From assembly GCF_030690725.1 (NCBI RefSeq), contig NZ_JAUYGD010000015.1:26362-90361 (forward strand): DNA of 64,000 bases, given 5' to 3'. The translations under genes and the position numbers were made by a program. Below, piece after piece: positions 53,011 to 61,649 of this stretch; position 1 is the first letter of the stretch; each line of letters opens with the position of its first letter. The notes under the pieces were generated by a model. That model did not search any database. It saw only the letters and a list, made by a program, of their open reading frames with translations, and was not told the origin of the DNA. This DNA is from Pseudomonas sp. Lineage in GTDB: Bacteria; Pseudomonadota; Gammaproteobacteria; Pseudomonadales; Pseudomonadaceae.

Positions 53011-53811
53011 ATGCAGCTTGAATTTCACCAGGTTGATGCCTTTGCCACGCAGCCATTTACCGGTAATCCGGCGATGGTTTATCGCCTGGACAGCTGGCTT
53101 GAAGATGCCCTGATGCAGCAGATTGCCGCCGAGCACAATCTGGCGGAAACCGCCTTTGTGGTGAAGGAAGGCGCGGCCTGGCATATCCGCTGGTTTACCC
53201 CGGCGGCGGAAGTGCCGCTGTGCGGTCACGCCACCCTGGCCAGTGCCCATGTGTTGTTTGATATCTATGGCGAGCCGGGTGATGTGTTGGATTTCACCTG
53301 CCTGTCTGGCGCGCTGCGGGTCAGCCGCGCAGGCGACAAGCTGGTGCTGGATTTCCCCGTGCGGCTTGCACAGCCCTGTGAGTTACGCGCAGAGGTTGAG
53401 CTGGCGCTGGGCGTGCCGGTAGAAAGCGTGCTGGCGCTGCATGAAGGGCAGGGCATTCAGGAGCTGTTGGCGATTCTGCCGAACGAGGCTGCAGTGCGGG
53501 CTTATCAACCGGATCTGGCGGCAGTGGCCAAGTTGCCAGGGTTGGGCTTGCTGATCAGCGCGCCCGGCGAGCGGCATGATTTTGTCTCGCGCTACTTCGC
53601 CCCCTCCATCGGTATCAATGAAGACCCGGTAACCGGTTCGACCCACTGCATGCTTACGCCCTACTGGGCGCAGCGTCTGGACAAGACCAAGCTGAGCGCC
53701 TTCCAGTGTTCGGCGCGCGGCGGCGAGTTGCACTGTGAGCTGTCTGGTGAGCGAGTAAAGATCGCCGGCCAGGCGCTGTTGATTGCCAGTGGCCGGTTAC
53801 TGTTGGGGTAG
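53011..53811 (+). CDS. PhzF-family isomerase/epimerase
   Basis: A 266-residue protein with the diaminopimelate-epimerase-like fold. MQLEFHQVDAFATQPFTGNPAMVYRL, AEHNLAETAFVV (catalytic Glu), WFTPAAEVPLCGHATLASAHVLF, and SRYFAPSIGINEDPVTGSTHCML are all family hallmarks. TAAGGA ten bases upstream fixes the start. No phenazine genes are near, so it is one of the widespread PhzF paralogues of unknown substrate. Confidence 0.88.
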   Translation: MQLEFHQVDAFATQPFTGNPAMVYRLDSWLEDALMQQIAAEHNLAETAFVVKEGAAWHIRWFTPAAEVPLCGHATLASAHVLFDIYGEPGDVLDFTCLSGALRVSRAGDKLVLDFPVRLAQPCELRAEVELALGVPVESVLALHEGQGIQELLAILPNEAAVRAYQPDLAAVAKLPGLGLLISAPGERHDFVSRYFAPSIGINEDPVTGSTHCMLTPYWAQRLDKTKLSAFQCSARGGELHCELSGERVKIAGQALLIASGRLLLG

Positions 53812-53812
53812 G

Positions 53813-54919
53813 TCAGCTGTCGCTGCTGTAGCGGCGCACACCTGACTCCCCCAGGTTGACCTGGGCGGCAATGCTGCCCGGGGCGGGAAATACCACCAGA
53901 TGGTCGGCGGCCACACGAATGCCGACCTGCTGGCCGGGCAGGTGGTCGGCGTGACTGGGGAAGATCGACTCCAGCTGGCTGCCGGTGGGCAGCTGCAGGC
54001 GATACAGGGTCGCCGCACCGAGGAAAGTTTTGCCGACGATCAGCGCCTTTTGCGTGCTGTCCGGGTCGTAGACGATATCGTCCGGACGCAGCAGCACGTC
54101 CACCGCACTGCCGGTCGGCCAGGTGTAGGCGCGGTTGCCGCGAATCAGGCCCAGTTCGGTCTGCACCGAGTCCGGGCTGAGCAACTGGCCGCGAATAAAG
54201 TAGCCCTGGCCGATAAAGCTCGCGACAAAGGGCGTCAGCGGCTCGTGGTAGAGGTTGAACGGGGTGTCCCACTGTTCCAGCTTGCCTTCCTTGAATACGC
54301 CGACGTGATCGCTGACGGCAAAGGCTTCTTCCTGGTCGTGGGTGACCAGAATCGCGCTGGTGCCACGCGCCTTGAGAATGTCGCGCACTTCATGGCTGAG
54401 GCGCCGACGTAGCTCGCCATCCAGGTTGGAGAAGGGTTCATCGAGCAGCAGCAATTGCGGTTCCGGCGCCAGCGCGCGGGCCAGGGCTACGCGTTGCTGT
54501 TGGCCGCCGGATAGCTCGTGCGGGTAGCGCTTGCCGAGGTGGCCGAGTTTGACCAGCTCCATCAGCTCCTGGGTAACCCGCTCGCAATTGGATTGCTTGC
54601 GGATGCCGAAGCCGATGTTCTCCGCCACGCTCAGGTGCGGGAACAGCGCGTAATCCTGGAACACCATGCCGATCCGGCGTTTCTCCGGGGCCAGGGTAAA
54701 GCCAGCTTTGGAGATAATCTGATCGGCCAGTTGAATCTCGCCTTCCAGCACCGGCTCGAAACCGGCAATCGCCCGCAGTGTGGTGGTCTTGCCGCAACCC
54801 GAAGGGCCGAGCAGGCAGCCGATGTCGCCGGCATTCAGGTGCAGGTTGAGGTTCTGCACCACCTTGTGTCCGGGGTAGCCGCAGCTCAGCTCGCGCAGGT
54901 TCAGCAGGGCTTGGCTCAT
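53813..54919 (-). CDS. ABC transporter ATPase, ferric iron (FbpC)-like
   Basis: A 368-residue ATPase with Walker [10 protein letters not shown], signature LSGGQQQR and Walker [15 protein letters not shown]-terminal TOBE-type regulatory domain (about 240-360; [16 protein letters not shown]) is typical of the iron/spermidine/sulfate group. Its ATG overlaps the argF stop by four bases, so it is translated with argF. Partner permease and binding protein are not in the window, so the substrate is uncertain. Confidence 0.85.
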   Translation of the reverse strand: MSQALLNLRELSCGYPGHKVVQNLNLHLNAGDIGCLLGPSGCGKTTTLRAIAGFEPVLEGEIQLADQIISKAGFTLAPEKRRIGMVFQDYALFPHLSVAENIGFGIRKQSNCERVTQELMELVKLGHLGKRYPHELSGGQQQRVALARALAPEPQLLLLDEPFSNLDGELRRRLSHEVRDILKARGTSAILVTHDQEEAFAVSDHVGVFKEGKLEQWDTPFNLYHEPLTPFVASFIGQGYFIRGQLLSPDSVQTELGLIRGNRAYTWPTGSAVDVLLRPDDIVYDPDSTQKALIVGKTFLGAATLYRLQLPTGSQLESIFPSHADHLPGQQVGIRVAADHLVVFPAPGSIAAQVNLGESGVRRYSSDS

Positions 54920-55836
54920 GCGTGGTGGTACGCCGGTTCAACCAGAAATTCGAGCAGCGCCTTCTGTACATGCAGGCGGTTCTCGGCCTGGTCCCAGGCA
55001 GCCGAACGCGGGTCGTCGAGCAGGTCCTCGCTGATTTCCTCGCCACGGTGGGCTGGCAGGCAGTGCAGGAACAGCACGTCTTCTGCGGCGGCATCGAGCA
55101 GCGCACGATTGACCTGATAGGGCTGGAACAGCTTGAGGCGTTCGGCGGCCTCGTCTTCCTGACCCATGGAGGCCCACACGTCGGTGCTCACCAGGTGGGC
55201 GCCAGCAACGGCAGCGCGCGGGTCGCGGAGAATCTGCACACGCTCGCCCGCAGCGGCGAGGAACGTGGCGTTCGGCTCGTAGCCCTCGGGGCAGGCGACG
55301 CGCAGCTGAAAGTCGAACTGGATGGCCGCTTCTATATAGGAGTTGCACATATTGTTGCCGTCGCCGATCCAGGCCACGGTCTTGCCTTTGATGCTGCCGC
55401 GATGCTCCTGATAGGTCTGCATATCGGCCAGCAGCTGGCAGGGGTGCAGGTCATCGGACAGGCCGTTGATCACCGCCACCCGCGAGTTAGCGGCGAATTC
55501 GGTCAGGGTGCTGTGGGCGAAGGTGCGGATCATCACCGCATCGAGCATGCGCGACATGACGATGGCGGCGTCGCCAATCGGCTCGCCACGGCCCAGCTGG
55601 GTGTCACGCGGCGAGAGGAAGATGGCCTGGCCGCCGAGCTGGATCATGCCGGCTTCAAACGACAGGCGGGTGCGGGTGGAGGCCTTTTCGAAGATCATGC
55701 CCAGCACGCGATTCTTCAGCGGCTCGAACAGCACGCCGCGGTTGCGCAAGTCCTTCAGCTCCATGCCGCGGCGGATCAGGCTCACCAGTTCGTCCGGTGT
55801 GCAATCCATCAGCGAGAGAAAGTGTCTTGCGCTCAT
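54916..55836 (-). CDS. argF: Ornithine carbamoyltransferase ArgF
   Basis: A 306-residue enzyme that makes citrulline from ornithine and carbamoyl phosphate in arginine synthesis. Carbamoyl-phosphate loop [12 protein letters not shown], ornithine-binding DVWASMGQ, and [10 protein letters not shown] with the catalytic Cys are all present. Full length. Its 3' end is coupled to the ABC ATPase gene. The upstream region contains a possible ArgR site (55942-55957). Confidence 0.96.
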   Translation of the reverse strand: MSARHFLSLMDCTPDELVSLIRRGMELKDLRNRGVLFEPLKNRVLGMIFEKASTRTRLSFEAGMIQLGGQAIFLSPRDTQLGRGEPIGDAAIVMSRMLDAVMIRTFAHSTLTEFAANSRVAVINGLSDDLHPCQLLADMQTYQEHRGSIKGKTVAWIGDGNNMCNSYIEAAIQFDFQLRVACPEGYEPNATFLAAAGERVQILRDPRAAVAGAHLVSTDVWASMGQEDEAAERLKLFQPYQVNRALLDAAAEDVLFLHCLPAHRGEEISEDLLDDPRSAAWDQAENRLHVQKALLEFLVEPAYHHA

Positions 55837-56145
55837 CGTTAACTACCTTTTGACAGCTGGGCGCAGGTTCAATGGCCTAATTAAATAGAAGAAACGGCAG
55901 AACCTGCGGCTGGGGGGCCGCACTATGCGACGAAACGGGGAAGTCGCGATCTTATAAGCAAACGCCGATCAGGCGCAAATTGCCTGCGGTTTGCGGGTGA
56001 ACTGAGCGGGGGCGAGAACCATCTATCGGCTGACCTGATGCCGCGCAATTCACGCAGCGAACCCTGCTGGCGCAGGTCAGCACCAGCCGCCATAGTCATG
56101 CCTTAACGGTGCTCAGCGCATCGCGTTAAAACAAGAGGCCCGGCC
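55837..56145. other. 309-base divergent intergenic region between argF and the molybdo-enzyme gene
   Basis: It contains the argF promoter candidate (55951-55978). No ORF was recognised. AGAGG (about 56132-56136) provides the ribosome site for the gene at 56146. Confidence 0.5.
55942..55978 (-). promoter_or_regulatory. Candidate argF promoter and ArgR-like half-site
   Basis: On the minus strand TTGCGC (55973-55978), 16 bases, and TATAAG (55951-55956) form a plausible promoter. AGTCGC-N8-AA on the plus strand (55942-55957) differs in one base from the P. aeruginosa ArgR half-site TGTCGC-N8-AA and overlaps the -10 region, fitting repression by arginine. Confidence 0.4.
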
Positions 56146-58254
56146 ATGACCAAGACCCTCCACCACCGTGCATGCCATCTCTGCGAAGCCATCTGTGGCC
56201 TGACCATTGAAACCGAAGTGCAGGACGACGGTTCCACGCAGATCCGCTCGATCAAGGGAGATGCCCAGGACAGCTTCAGTCGTGGCCATATCTGCCCCAA
56301 GGCCGTGGCGCTGCAGGATATCCAGAGCGATCCCGACCGCCTGCGTCAGCCCATGCGCCGTGTCGGCAATGAGTGGCAGGCCATCGAGTGGGATGAAGCC
56401 TTCGAGCTGGTGGCCGAGCGCCTGAGTACGATCCAGACGCAGCATGGGCAGAACGCCGTGGCGGTGTATCAGGGCAACCCGAGTGTGCATAACTACGGCC
56501 TGATGACCCACAGCAACTACTTCCTCGGCCAGCTGAAAACCCGTAACCGTTATTCGGCCACCTCGGTCGATCAGTTGCCGCATCACCTGACCAGCCATCT
56601 GATGTATGGCCATGGCCTGCTGATTCCGATTCCGGATATCGACCACACCGACTTTATGCTGATTCTCGGCGGCAACCCGCTGGCGTCTAACGGCAGCATC
56701 ATGACCGTGCCGGATGTGGAAAAGCGCCTGAAGGCCATCCAGAAGCGCGGCGGCAAACTGGTGGTGGTTGACCCGCGCCGCAGTGAAACGGCAGCGATTG
56801 CTGACCAGCATGTATTCGTGCGGCCCGGCCAGGATGCTGCGCTGCTGTTCGGCCTGCTCAATACCCTGTTCGAGGAAAACCTCGGCCGCGCCAGTCATCT
56901 GGCGATAGATGGGTTGGATGAAGTGCGTCAGGCGATTGCCGGGTTTACCGCCGAAAGCATGAGCGCCCAATGCGGCGTGCCAGCGCAGACGATTCGCCAG
57001 TTGGCGCGCGACTTTACCGCTGCCGAGTCGGCGGTGTGTTACGGCCGCATGGGTGTCTCCACCCAGGCCTTCGGCACGCTGTGTCAGTGGCTGGTGCAGC
57101 TGATCAACCTGGTCACCGGCAACCTCGATCGGGTGGGCGGCGTGCTCTGCACCGAGCCGGCCGTGGACCTGGTGGCCTCGACTTCGGGTGGGCATTTCAA
57201 TCGCTGGCAGAGCCGCGTGTCCGGCTTGCCGGAGTACGGCGGCGAATTGCCGGTTTCGGCCCTGGCCGAGGAAATGCTCAGCGAGGGTGAAGGGCAGGTG
57301 CGCGCGCTGGTTACGGTGGCGGGCAACCCGGTGCTGTCCACGCCCAATGGCCGGCAGCTGGAGCAGGCGCTGGATGGCTTGGAGTTTATGCTCAGCATCG
57401 ACTTCTACATCAACGAAACCACCCGTTATGCCGACCTGATCCTGCCGCCGACCGGGCCGCTGGAGCACGATCACTACGACACCACCTTTAATATGTTCGC
57501 GGTGCGCAATGTCACCCGCTTCAATGAAGCGGTGCTGGCCAAGCCGGCCGGCGCGCTGCATGACTGGGAAATCTTTGTCGGCCTGGCCAAAGCCTTTGCT
57601 GTGAAAACCGGCGTGGAACTAAAGCCGACCATGGCCCCCGAGCAGATGATCGACATGGGCCTGCGCTTTGGCAGCTACGGCGACAAGTCGGAACATAAGC
57701 TGTCTTTGGCGGCGCTGCGCGAGCACCCGCATGGCCTCGATCTGGGCGCGCTCAAGCCCAACCTAGCAGGCCGCTTGAAAACCGCTAACAAGCATATTCA
57801 GGCGGCGCCAGCGGTGATCATGGCTGACCTGCAGCGCTTTGCTGAACAGCCGACGGCCAAGGCCGATGAGCTGCTGCTGATCGGTCGACGCCATGTGCGC
57901 AGCAATAACTCCTGGATGCACAACTATCACCGCCTAGTTAAAGGCAAGCCGCGTCACCAACTGCTGATGCACCCGGTGGATCTGAGCCAGCGCGGGTTAA
58001 CCGATGGCCAACTGGTGCGCGTGCGCTCGCGGGTCGGGGTCATTGAGGTGGAAGTGGCTGCCAGTGAAGACATGATGGCCGGCGTGGTCAGCCTGCCGCA
58101 TGGCTGGGGTCATGCGCGGCCTGGCGTACAGATGAGCATCGCCAGCGAACAACCAGGTGCCAGCGCCAATGACCTGACCGATGAGCGGCAGCTCGATGCC
58201 CTGTCCGGCAATGCGGCGCTAAATGGGGTGCCGGTGCAGGTTGAAGCCGCTTGA
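56146..58254 (+). CDS. Molybdopterin oxidoreductase (formate dehydrogenase/nitrate reductase superfamily)
   Basis: A 702-residue protein. The N-terminal 4Fe-4S site is CHLCEAICGL ... GHICPKA (C10, C13, C17 and a fourth Cys near 50). A bis-MGD-binding body (ILGGNPLASNG, VVVDPRRSETA, VTVAGNPVLSTPNG, ILPPTGPLEHDHYD) and a C-terminal MoCo dinucleotide domain (LLIGRRHVRSNNSWMHN) follow. In the usual position of the Cys/Sec/Ser metal ligand I see SATSVDQLPHH with no Cys. There is no Tat signal, so it is cytoplasmic. The substrate and electron partner are unknown. Confidence 0.85.
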   Translation: MTKTLHHRACHLCEAICGLTIETEVQDDGSTQIRSIKGDAQDSFSRGHICPKAVALQDIQSDPDRLRQPMRRVGNEWQAIEWDEAFELVAERLSTIQTQHGQNAVAVYQGNPSVHNYGLMTHSNYFLGQLKTRNRYSATSVDQLPHHLTSHLMYGHGLLIPIPDIDHTDFMLILGGNPLASNGSIMTVPDVEKRLKAIQKRGGKLVVVDPRRSETAAIADQHVFVRPGQDAALLFGLLNTLFEENLGRASHLAIDGLDEVRQAIAGFTAESMSAQCGVPAQTIRQLARDFTAAESAVCYGRMGVSTQAFGTLCQWLVQLINLVTGNLDRVGGVLCTEPAVDLVASTSGGHFNRWQSRVSGLPEYGGELPVSALAEEMLSEGEGQVRALVTVAGNPVLSTPNGRQLEQALDGLEFMLSIDFYINETTRYADLILPPTGPLEHDHYDTTFNMFAVRNVTRFNEAVLAKPAGALHDWEIFVGLAKAFAVKTGVELKPTMAPEQMIDMGLRFGSYGDKSEHKLSLAALREHPHGLDLGALKPNLAGRLKTANKHIQAAPAVIMADLQRFAEQPTAKADELLLIGRRHVRSNNSWMHNYHRLVKGKPRHQLLMHPVDLSQRGLTDGQLVRVRSRVGVIEVEVAASEDMMAGVVSLPHGWGHARPGVQMSIASEQPGASANDLTDERQLDALSGNAALNGVPVQVEAA

Positions 58255-58291
58255 GCAGCTGATATTTGGCATAGGGAAAGTGGCAGGGAAG

Positions 58292-58314
58292 GCCGAGCAT
58301 TGCGCTCGGCTTTT
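58292..58314 (+). terminator. Intrinsic terminator after the molybdo-enzyme gene
   Basis: GCCGAGC-ATTGC-GCTCGGC followed by TTTT, about 37 bases past the stop codon. Confidence 0.75.
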
Positions 58315-58374
58315 CGCTACAATGCCGCCACCGTGCCGACCCGTGAGTCGGGAAGTTAAGTCCTGAGGTGCCCA

Positions 58375-58701
58375 ATGGATATCATCGAAACCATCAAAGA
58401 GCAGATCGCTAAAAATACCGTTCTGCTGTACATGAAAGGCTCGCCGAACGCTCCGCAGTGCGGCTTTTCCTCCAAAGCTGCGCAGGTTGTGATGGCCTGT
58501 GGCGAGAAATTCGCCTATGTCGACATCCTGCAAAACCCGGAAATCCGCGCCAACCTGCCTAAGTACGCTAACTGGCCAACCTTCCCGCAGCTGTGGGTCG
58601 GTGGTGAGCTGGTCGGCGGCAGCGACATCCTCGCGGAAATGTTCGATAAGGGTGAGCTGCAGACACTGATCAAAGACGCCGTGCAGAAAGCCGACGCCTA
58701 A
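58375..58701 (+). CDS. grxD: Monothiol glutaredoxin GrxD
   Basis: A 108-residue monothiol glutaredoxin with the CGFS active site (PQCGFSSKA) and WPTFPQLWVGGELVGGSDI for glutathione/Fe-S binding. It carries and delivers 2Fe-2S clusters. It sits next to bfrB/bfd, an iron-handling neighbourhood I recall from pseudomonads. Confidence 0.95.
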   Translation: MDIIETIKEQIAKNTVLLYMKGSPNAPQCGFSSKAAQVVMACGEKFAYVDILQNPEIRANLPKYANWPTFPQLWVGGELVGGSDILAEMFDKGELQTLIKDAVQKADA

Positions 58702-58720
58702 GCTAAGCAGGCTGCATAAA

Positions 58721-58754
58721 CAACAAACCCCGCCAAGTGCGGGGTTTGTTGTTT
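58721..58754. terminator. Bidirectional terminator between grxD and bfrB
   Basis: CAACAAACCCCGC-CAAGT-GCGGGGTTTGTTG, a perfect 13-bp stem with a short T-tail, between two convergent genes. Confidence 0.85.
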
Positions 58755-58773
58755 ATGGCGCAAGCGTTTTGGT

Positions 58774-59244
58774 TTATTCGTCCATCTGCGACTGCAGGTA
58801 GTTTTGCAAGCCCACGGCCTCGATCAGGCTAAGTTGGGTTTCCAGCCAGTCGATGTGGTCTTCTTCAGAGCAGAGGATTTCTTCGAGCAGCTCGCGGCTG
58901 GCGTAGTCGCCGATGCTTTCGCAGTAGGCAATTGCCGCTTTCAGGTCGATATGCGCTTTGTGTTCGATCTTCAGGTCGCACTCGAGCATTTCCTTGGTGT
59001 TTTCACCGATCAGGATCTTGCCGAGGTCTTGCACGTTGGGCAGGCCTTCGAGGAACAGGATGCGCTTGATCAGCTTGTCCGCATGCTTCATCTCGTCGAT
59101 GGACTCGTGATACTCATGCTCGCCGAGTTTCTTCAGGCCCCAGTCCTCATACATGCGTGCGTGCAGGAAGTACTGGTTGATCGCGACCAGCTCGTTACCG
59201 AGGATCTTGTTCAGATGCTGGATGACCTTCTTGTCGCCTTTCAT
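58774..59244 (-). CDS. bfrB: Bacterioferritin BfrB
   Basis: A 156-residue four-helix ferritin subunit for iron storage. [31 protein letters not shown], the ferroxidase ligands E18, E51, H54, E94, E127 and H130 (in NELVA, DEMKH, LKIEHKA, SEEDHID) and the haem-ligand M52 are present. It is downstream of bfd on the same strand, separated by a terminator and an AT-rich 195-base region that probably has its own promoter. Iron release needs Bfd and Fpr, both in this window. Confidence 0.95.
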   Translation of the reverse strand: MKGDKKVIQHLNKILGNELVAINQYFLHARMYEDWGLKKLGEHEYHESIDEMKHADKLIKRILFLEGLPNVQDLGKILIGENTKEMLECDLKIEHKAHIDLKAAIAYCESIGDYASRELLEEILCSEEDHIDWLETQLSLIEAVGLQNYLQSQMDE

Positions 59245-59395
59245 GTCTGCGTCTGCCTTGCAGGGGAGTTAGCGTCAAATTCTGGGCCGATGGTTTTCGG
59301 CTGTCAAACCTAAGTATTTGAATTTAAAGTTAAAATTAATATGAATACGAATGCTTAAGTTCTGCGCTTTGCCGCTAAGGTATTGAATTAAAGCA

Positions 59396-59427
59396 ATAAA
59401 AAACCGGACACAGGGTCCGGTTTTTTT
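59396..59427 (-). terminator. Intrinsic terminator of bfd
   Basis: AAACCGGAC-ACAGG-GTCCGGTTT with T-runs on both sides, 13 bases after the bfd stop. Confidence 0.9.
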
Positions 59428-59439
59428 ATATCGCTAAAT

Positions 59440-59658
59440 TCAGGCGGCAACAAAGTTCGCCGGATAGGCCATAGCGGCTTGGCTGTTTTGCACGTCGCTC
59501 AGTGTTTCGCGGACCACTTGCTTGGCCAGGCAGGCGCATTTGCCGCATTGGCTGGCAACGCCGAGGGTGGCGCGCACGTCACGGTAGCTGCAGCAGCCTT
59601 CGTAGATGGCTTCGCGGATCTGACCGTCAGTAATACCTTCGCAGAGACACACGTACAT
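59440..59658 (-). CDS. bfd: Bacterioferritin-associated ferredoxin Bfd
   Basis: A 72-residue 2Fe-2S ferredoxin with the four-Cys pattern C4, C6, C38 and C41 (MYVCLCEGI ... SQCGKCACLAK). It passes electrons from Fpr to the haem of BfrB to mobilise stored iron. The longer Ala-rich C-terminus is typical of Pseudomonas Bfd. The promoter overlaps a Fur-like box, which predicts induction under iron starvation. Confidence 0.95.
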   Translation of the reverse strand: MYVCLCEGITDGQIREAIYEGCCSYRDVRATLGVASQCGKCACLAKQVVRETLSDVQNSQAAMAYPANFVAA

Positions 59659-59695
59659 GATTAAGGCTCGTGGCAGGGCAGTGGCTAATGCGACG

Positions 59696-59725
59696 GATAC
59701 TAATGTTAATGAGAATGCTTGTCAA
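59696..59725 (-). promoter_or_regulatory. bfd promoter overlapped by a Fur-like box
   Basis: On the minus strand TTGACA (59720-59725), 17 bases, and TAGTAT (59697-59702) form a strong sigma-70 promoter. On the plus strand 59696-59719 reads as four Fur-type hexamers GATACT-AATGTT-AATGAG-AATGCT, covering the spacer and -10. Confidence 0.7.
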
Positions 59726-59937
59726 AACTGTGTGTGGTTGATTATGGATTGCCTGACGGGCGGTGCTCAGAGTGTCGCGGTTGGTGGTAGGTGAGGGGTT
59801 GCAGCCCGTGCTGATTAGTCAACGCCACCCAGCCCGCCACTGAAATTGTCCGCGTGAGCGGCAATTAGGCAAAACTCGTTTGCCGCTTGCTTGCCCATAG
59901 GCGGAAAGCGCTTGCCGCTTTGCCGCTCTGAGCACTG

Positions 59938-59965
59938 TATTTATCAATCAACCTATTGATAAATA
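59938..59965. promoter_or_regulatory. AT-rich 11-bp inverted repeat upstream of the flgB promoter
   Basis: TATTTATCAAT-CAACCT-ATTGATAAATA is a perfect dyad centred 28 bases upstream of the sigma-54 promoter start. It may bind an activator such as FleQ or FleR, or bend DNA; this is inferred. Confidence 0.5.
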
Positions 59966-59979
59966 AGTAAAAAATAATA

Positions 59980-59995
59980 TGGCACAGGCATTGCT
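59980..59995 (+). promoter_or_regulatory. Sigma-54 promoter of flgBCDE
   Basis: TGGCAC-AGGCA-TTGCT matches the -24 (GG) and -12 (GC) consensus exactly, 51 bases upstream of the flgB start. Confidence 0.92.
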
Positions 59996-60045
59996 TGTGG
60001 TCTTGCACGGAAAGTAGCAACACCAACCGGCAAAGGTTTCTGACC

Positions 60046-60453
60046 ATGAGCATCAGTTTCGATCGGGCACTCGGCATCCATGAACAAGCACTGGGCTTTC
60101 GCGCTCAGCGCGCCGAGGTGTTGGCCAACAACATCGCCAACGCCGACACGCCGCACTACAAGGCGCGTGACCTGCAGTTCGCCACCGTACTGGCCGAGCA
60201 AAGCGCTAAAAGCCAGCGCGGCCAGGTGAGCCTAAGTCGTACTGACAGCCAGCATATCCCGGCTGATGGCGTGATGGTCGGGGATGCCAGCCTGGCGTAC
60301 CGCACCCCGTTCCATCCCTCGATTGATCAGAACACCGTTGACCTGCAGATCGAGCAGTCCAATTACGCGGAAAACTCGGTGCAGTTCCAGGCCAGCTTTA
60401 CCTTTCTCAATAGCAAATTCAAAGGGCTGGTCAGCGCCCTGCGCGGCGATTAA
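60046..60453 (+). CDS. flgB: Flagellar basal-body rod protein FlgB
   Basis: A 135-residue proximal rod subunit. The rod motif LANNIANADTPHYKARDLQF is near the N-terminus and the C-terminal helix NYAENSVQFQASFTFLNSKFKGLVSALRG forms the coiled-coil core. The ATG at 60046 matches family N-termini (MSISFDRALG). It is first in the flgBCDE operon behind a sigma-54 promoter. Confidence 0.96.
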   Translation: MSISFDRALGIHEQALGFRAQRAEVLANNIANADTPHYKARDLQFATVLAEQSAKSQRGQVSLSRTDSQHIPADGVMVGDASLAYRTPFHPSIDQNTVDLQIEQSNYAENSVQFQASFTFLNSKFKGLVSALRGD

Positions 60454-60468
60454 TAGGAGCCTGATGCC

Positions 60469-60912
60469 ATGTCACTAGCCAGTGTTTTCAACATCGCCGG
60501 AACCGGTATGAGTGCCCAGAGCACTCGCCTGAATACCATTGCCAGCAACATCGCCAACGCCGAGACAGTCTCCTCGAGCATCGATCAGACCTACCGTGCG
60601 CGGCATCCGGTGTTCGCCACCATGTTCCAGTCGGCGCAGAACGGCGACCGTGGTTCGCTGTTTGCCGATCAGGACAATGCCGGGGTCGGCGTGCAGGTCT
60701 TGGGTGTGGTCGAGGATCAGAGCAGCCTGATGCCGCGCTATGAGCCGAACCATCCTGCAGCCGATGCCGGCGGCTATGTGTATTACCCCAATGTCAATGT
60801 GGTGGAAGAGATGGCCGACATGATTTCTGCCAGTCGGGCCTTTCAGACCAACACTGAAATGATGAACACCGCCAAGCAGATGATGCAGCGCGTATTGACC
60901 CTCGGTCAGTAA
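60469..60912 (+). CDS. flgC: Flagellar basal-body rod protein FlgC
   Basis: A 147-residue rod subunit with N-terminal GTGMSAQSTRLNTIASNIANAETVSSS and C-terminal VNVVEEMADMISASRAFQTNTEMMNTAKQMMQRVLTLGQ. It lies 15 bases after flgB and is preceded by TAGGAG. Confidence 0.96.
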   Translation: MSLASVFNIAGTGMSAQSTRLNTIASNIANAETVSSSIDQTYRARHPVFATMFQSAQNGDRGSLFADQDNAGVGVQVLGVVEDQSSLMPRYEPNHPAADAGGYVYYPNVNVVEEMADMISASRAFQTNTEMMNTAKQMMQRVLTLGQ

Positions 60913-60937
60913 GCCAACGGAAAAGGAGTGCAACCCC

Positions 60938-61606
60938 ATGAGTACTGTTGGCGATGTCAGTGGTTCGGCGCTGGACCAATACCAGATCAAAAATGAGCGC
61001 ACCACCAATAAGGATCTCGGCAAGAACGAGTTCTTGAATCTGTTGGTGGCGCAGCTGAATAACCAGAACCCGCTGGAGCCGCAAGGCAATGGTGAGTTTA
61101 TCGCCCAGCTGGCGCAGTTCAGTCAGGTTGAGGGGATCGAGAAGCTGAACACCAGCATGGGTTCGCTGCTCACCGGTTATCAGTCGTCCCAGGCGTTGCA
61201 GGCGTCCTCGCTGGTCGGGCGCAAGGTGATCATCCCGAGTGATAAGGCGGTGGTCGATACCAGCGAGAGCTTCAAGGCCAGCCTGGTGCTGCCGGTTAGC
61301 AGCAGCAATGTCTACGTCAATATCTATGACAAGGCCGGCTCTGCGGTGGGCCGAGTCAACCTGGGTGAGCAGGCGGCCGGCAATGTCAGCTTTATCTGGG
61401 ATGGCAAGGATGCCAGCGGCAATCTGTTGCCGCCCGGCACTTACAAGTTCGAGGCGCAGGCCACCTACGCCGATGGCACCAAGGGGCTTTACACCATGCT
61501 GCCGGCCAACGTCGACAGTGTGACCCTGGGCGGCAAAGAGTTGATGTTGAACCTGGCGGGGCTTGGCAGCGTGCCAATGTCGCAGGTCCAGGTGATCGGT
61601 CAGTAA
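60938..61606 (+). CDS. flgD: Flagellar hook-assembly (hook cap) protein FlgD
   Basis: A 222-residue scaffold that caps the growing hook. The N-terminal export region has KNEFLNLLVAQLNNQNPLEPQGNGEFIAQLAQFSQVEGIEKLN. The FlgD Ig-like/tudor core has YDKAGSAVGRVNLGEQAAGNVSFIWDGKDASGNLLPPGTY. AAAGGAG supports the start. Confidence 0.95.
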   Translation: MSTVGDVSGSALDQYQIKNERTTNKDLGKNEFLNLLVAQLNNQNPLEPQGNGEFIAQLAQFSQVEGIEKLNTSMGSLLTGYQSSQALQASSLVGRKVIIPSDKAVVDTSESFKASLVLPVSSSNVYVNIYDKAGSAVGRVNLGEQAAGNVSFIWDGKDASGNLLPPGTYKFEAQATYADGTKGLYTMLPANVDSVTLGGKELMLNLAGLGSVPMSQVQVIGQ

Positions 61607-61649
61607 CTAACAGGTTTTAGCCGCCGGCTGTCCGGCAAAGGAGTCTTCC

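Larger units (their letters stand above)
59659..60045. other. 387-base divergent region between bfd and flgB
   Basis: It holds the bfd promoter/Fur box at one end and the flgB sigma-54 promoter with an upstream dyad at the other. Between them an inverted GCGGCAA/TTTGCCGC pair spans 59859-59886. No ORF was recognised. Confidence 0.6.
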
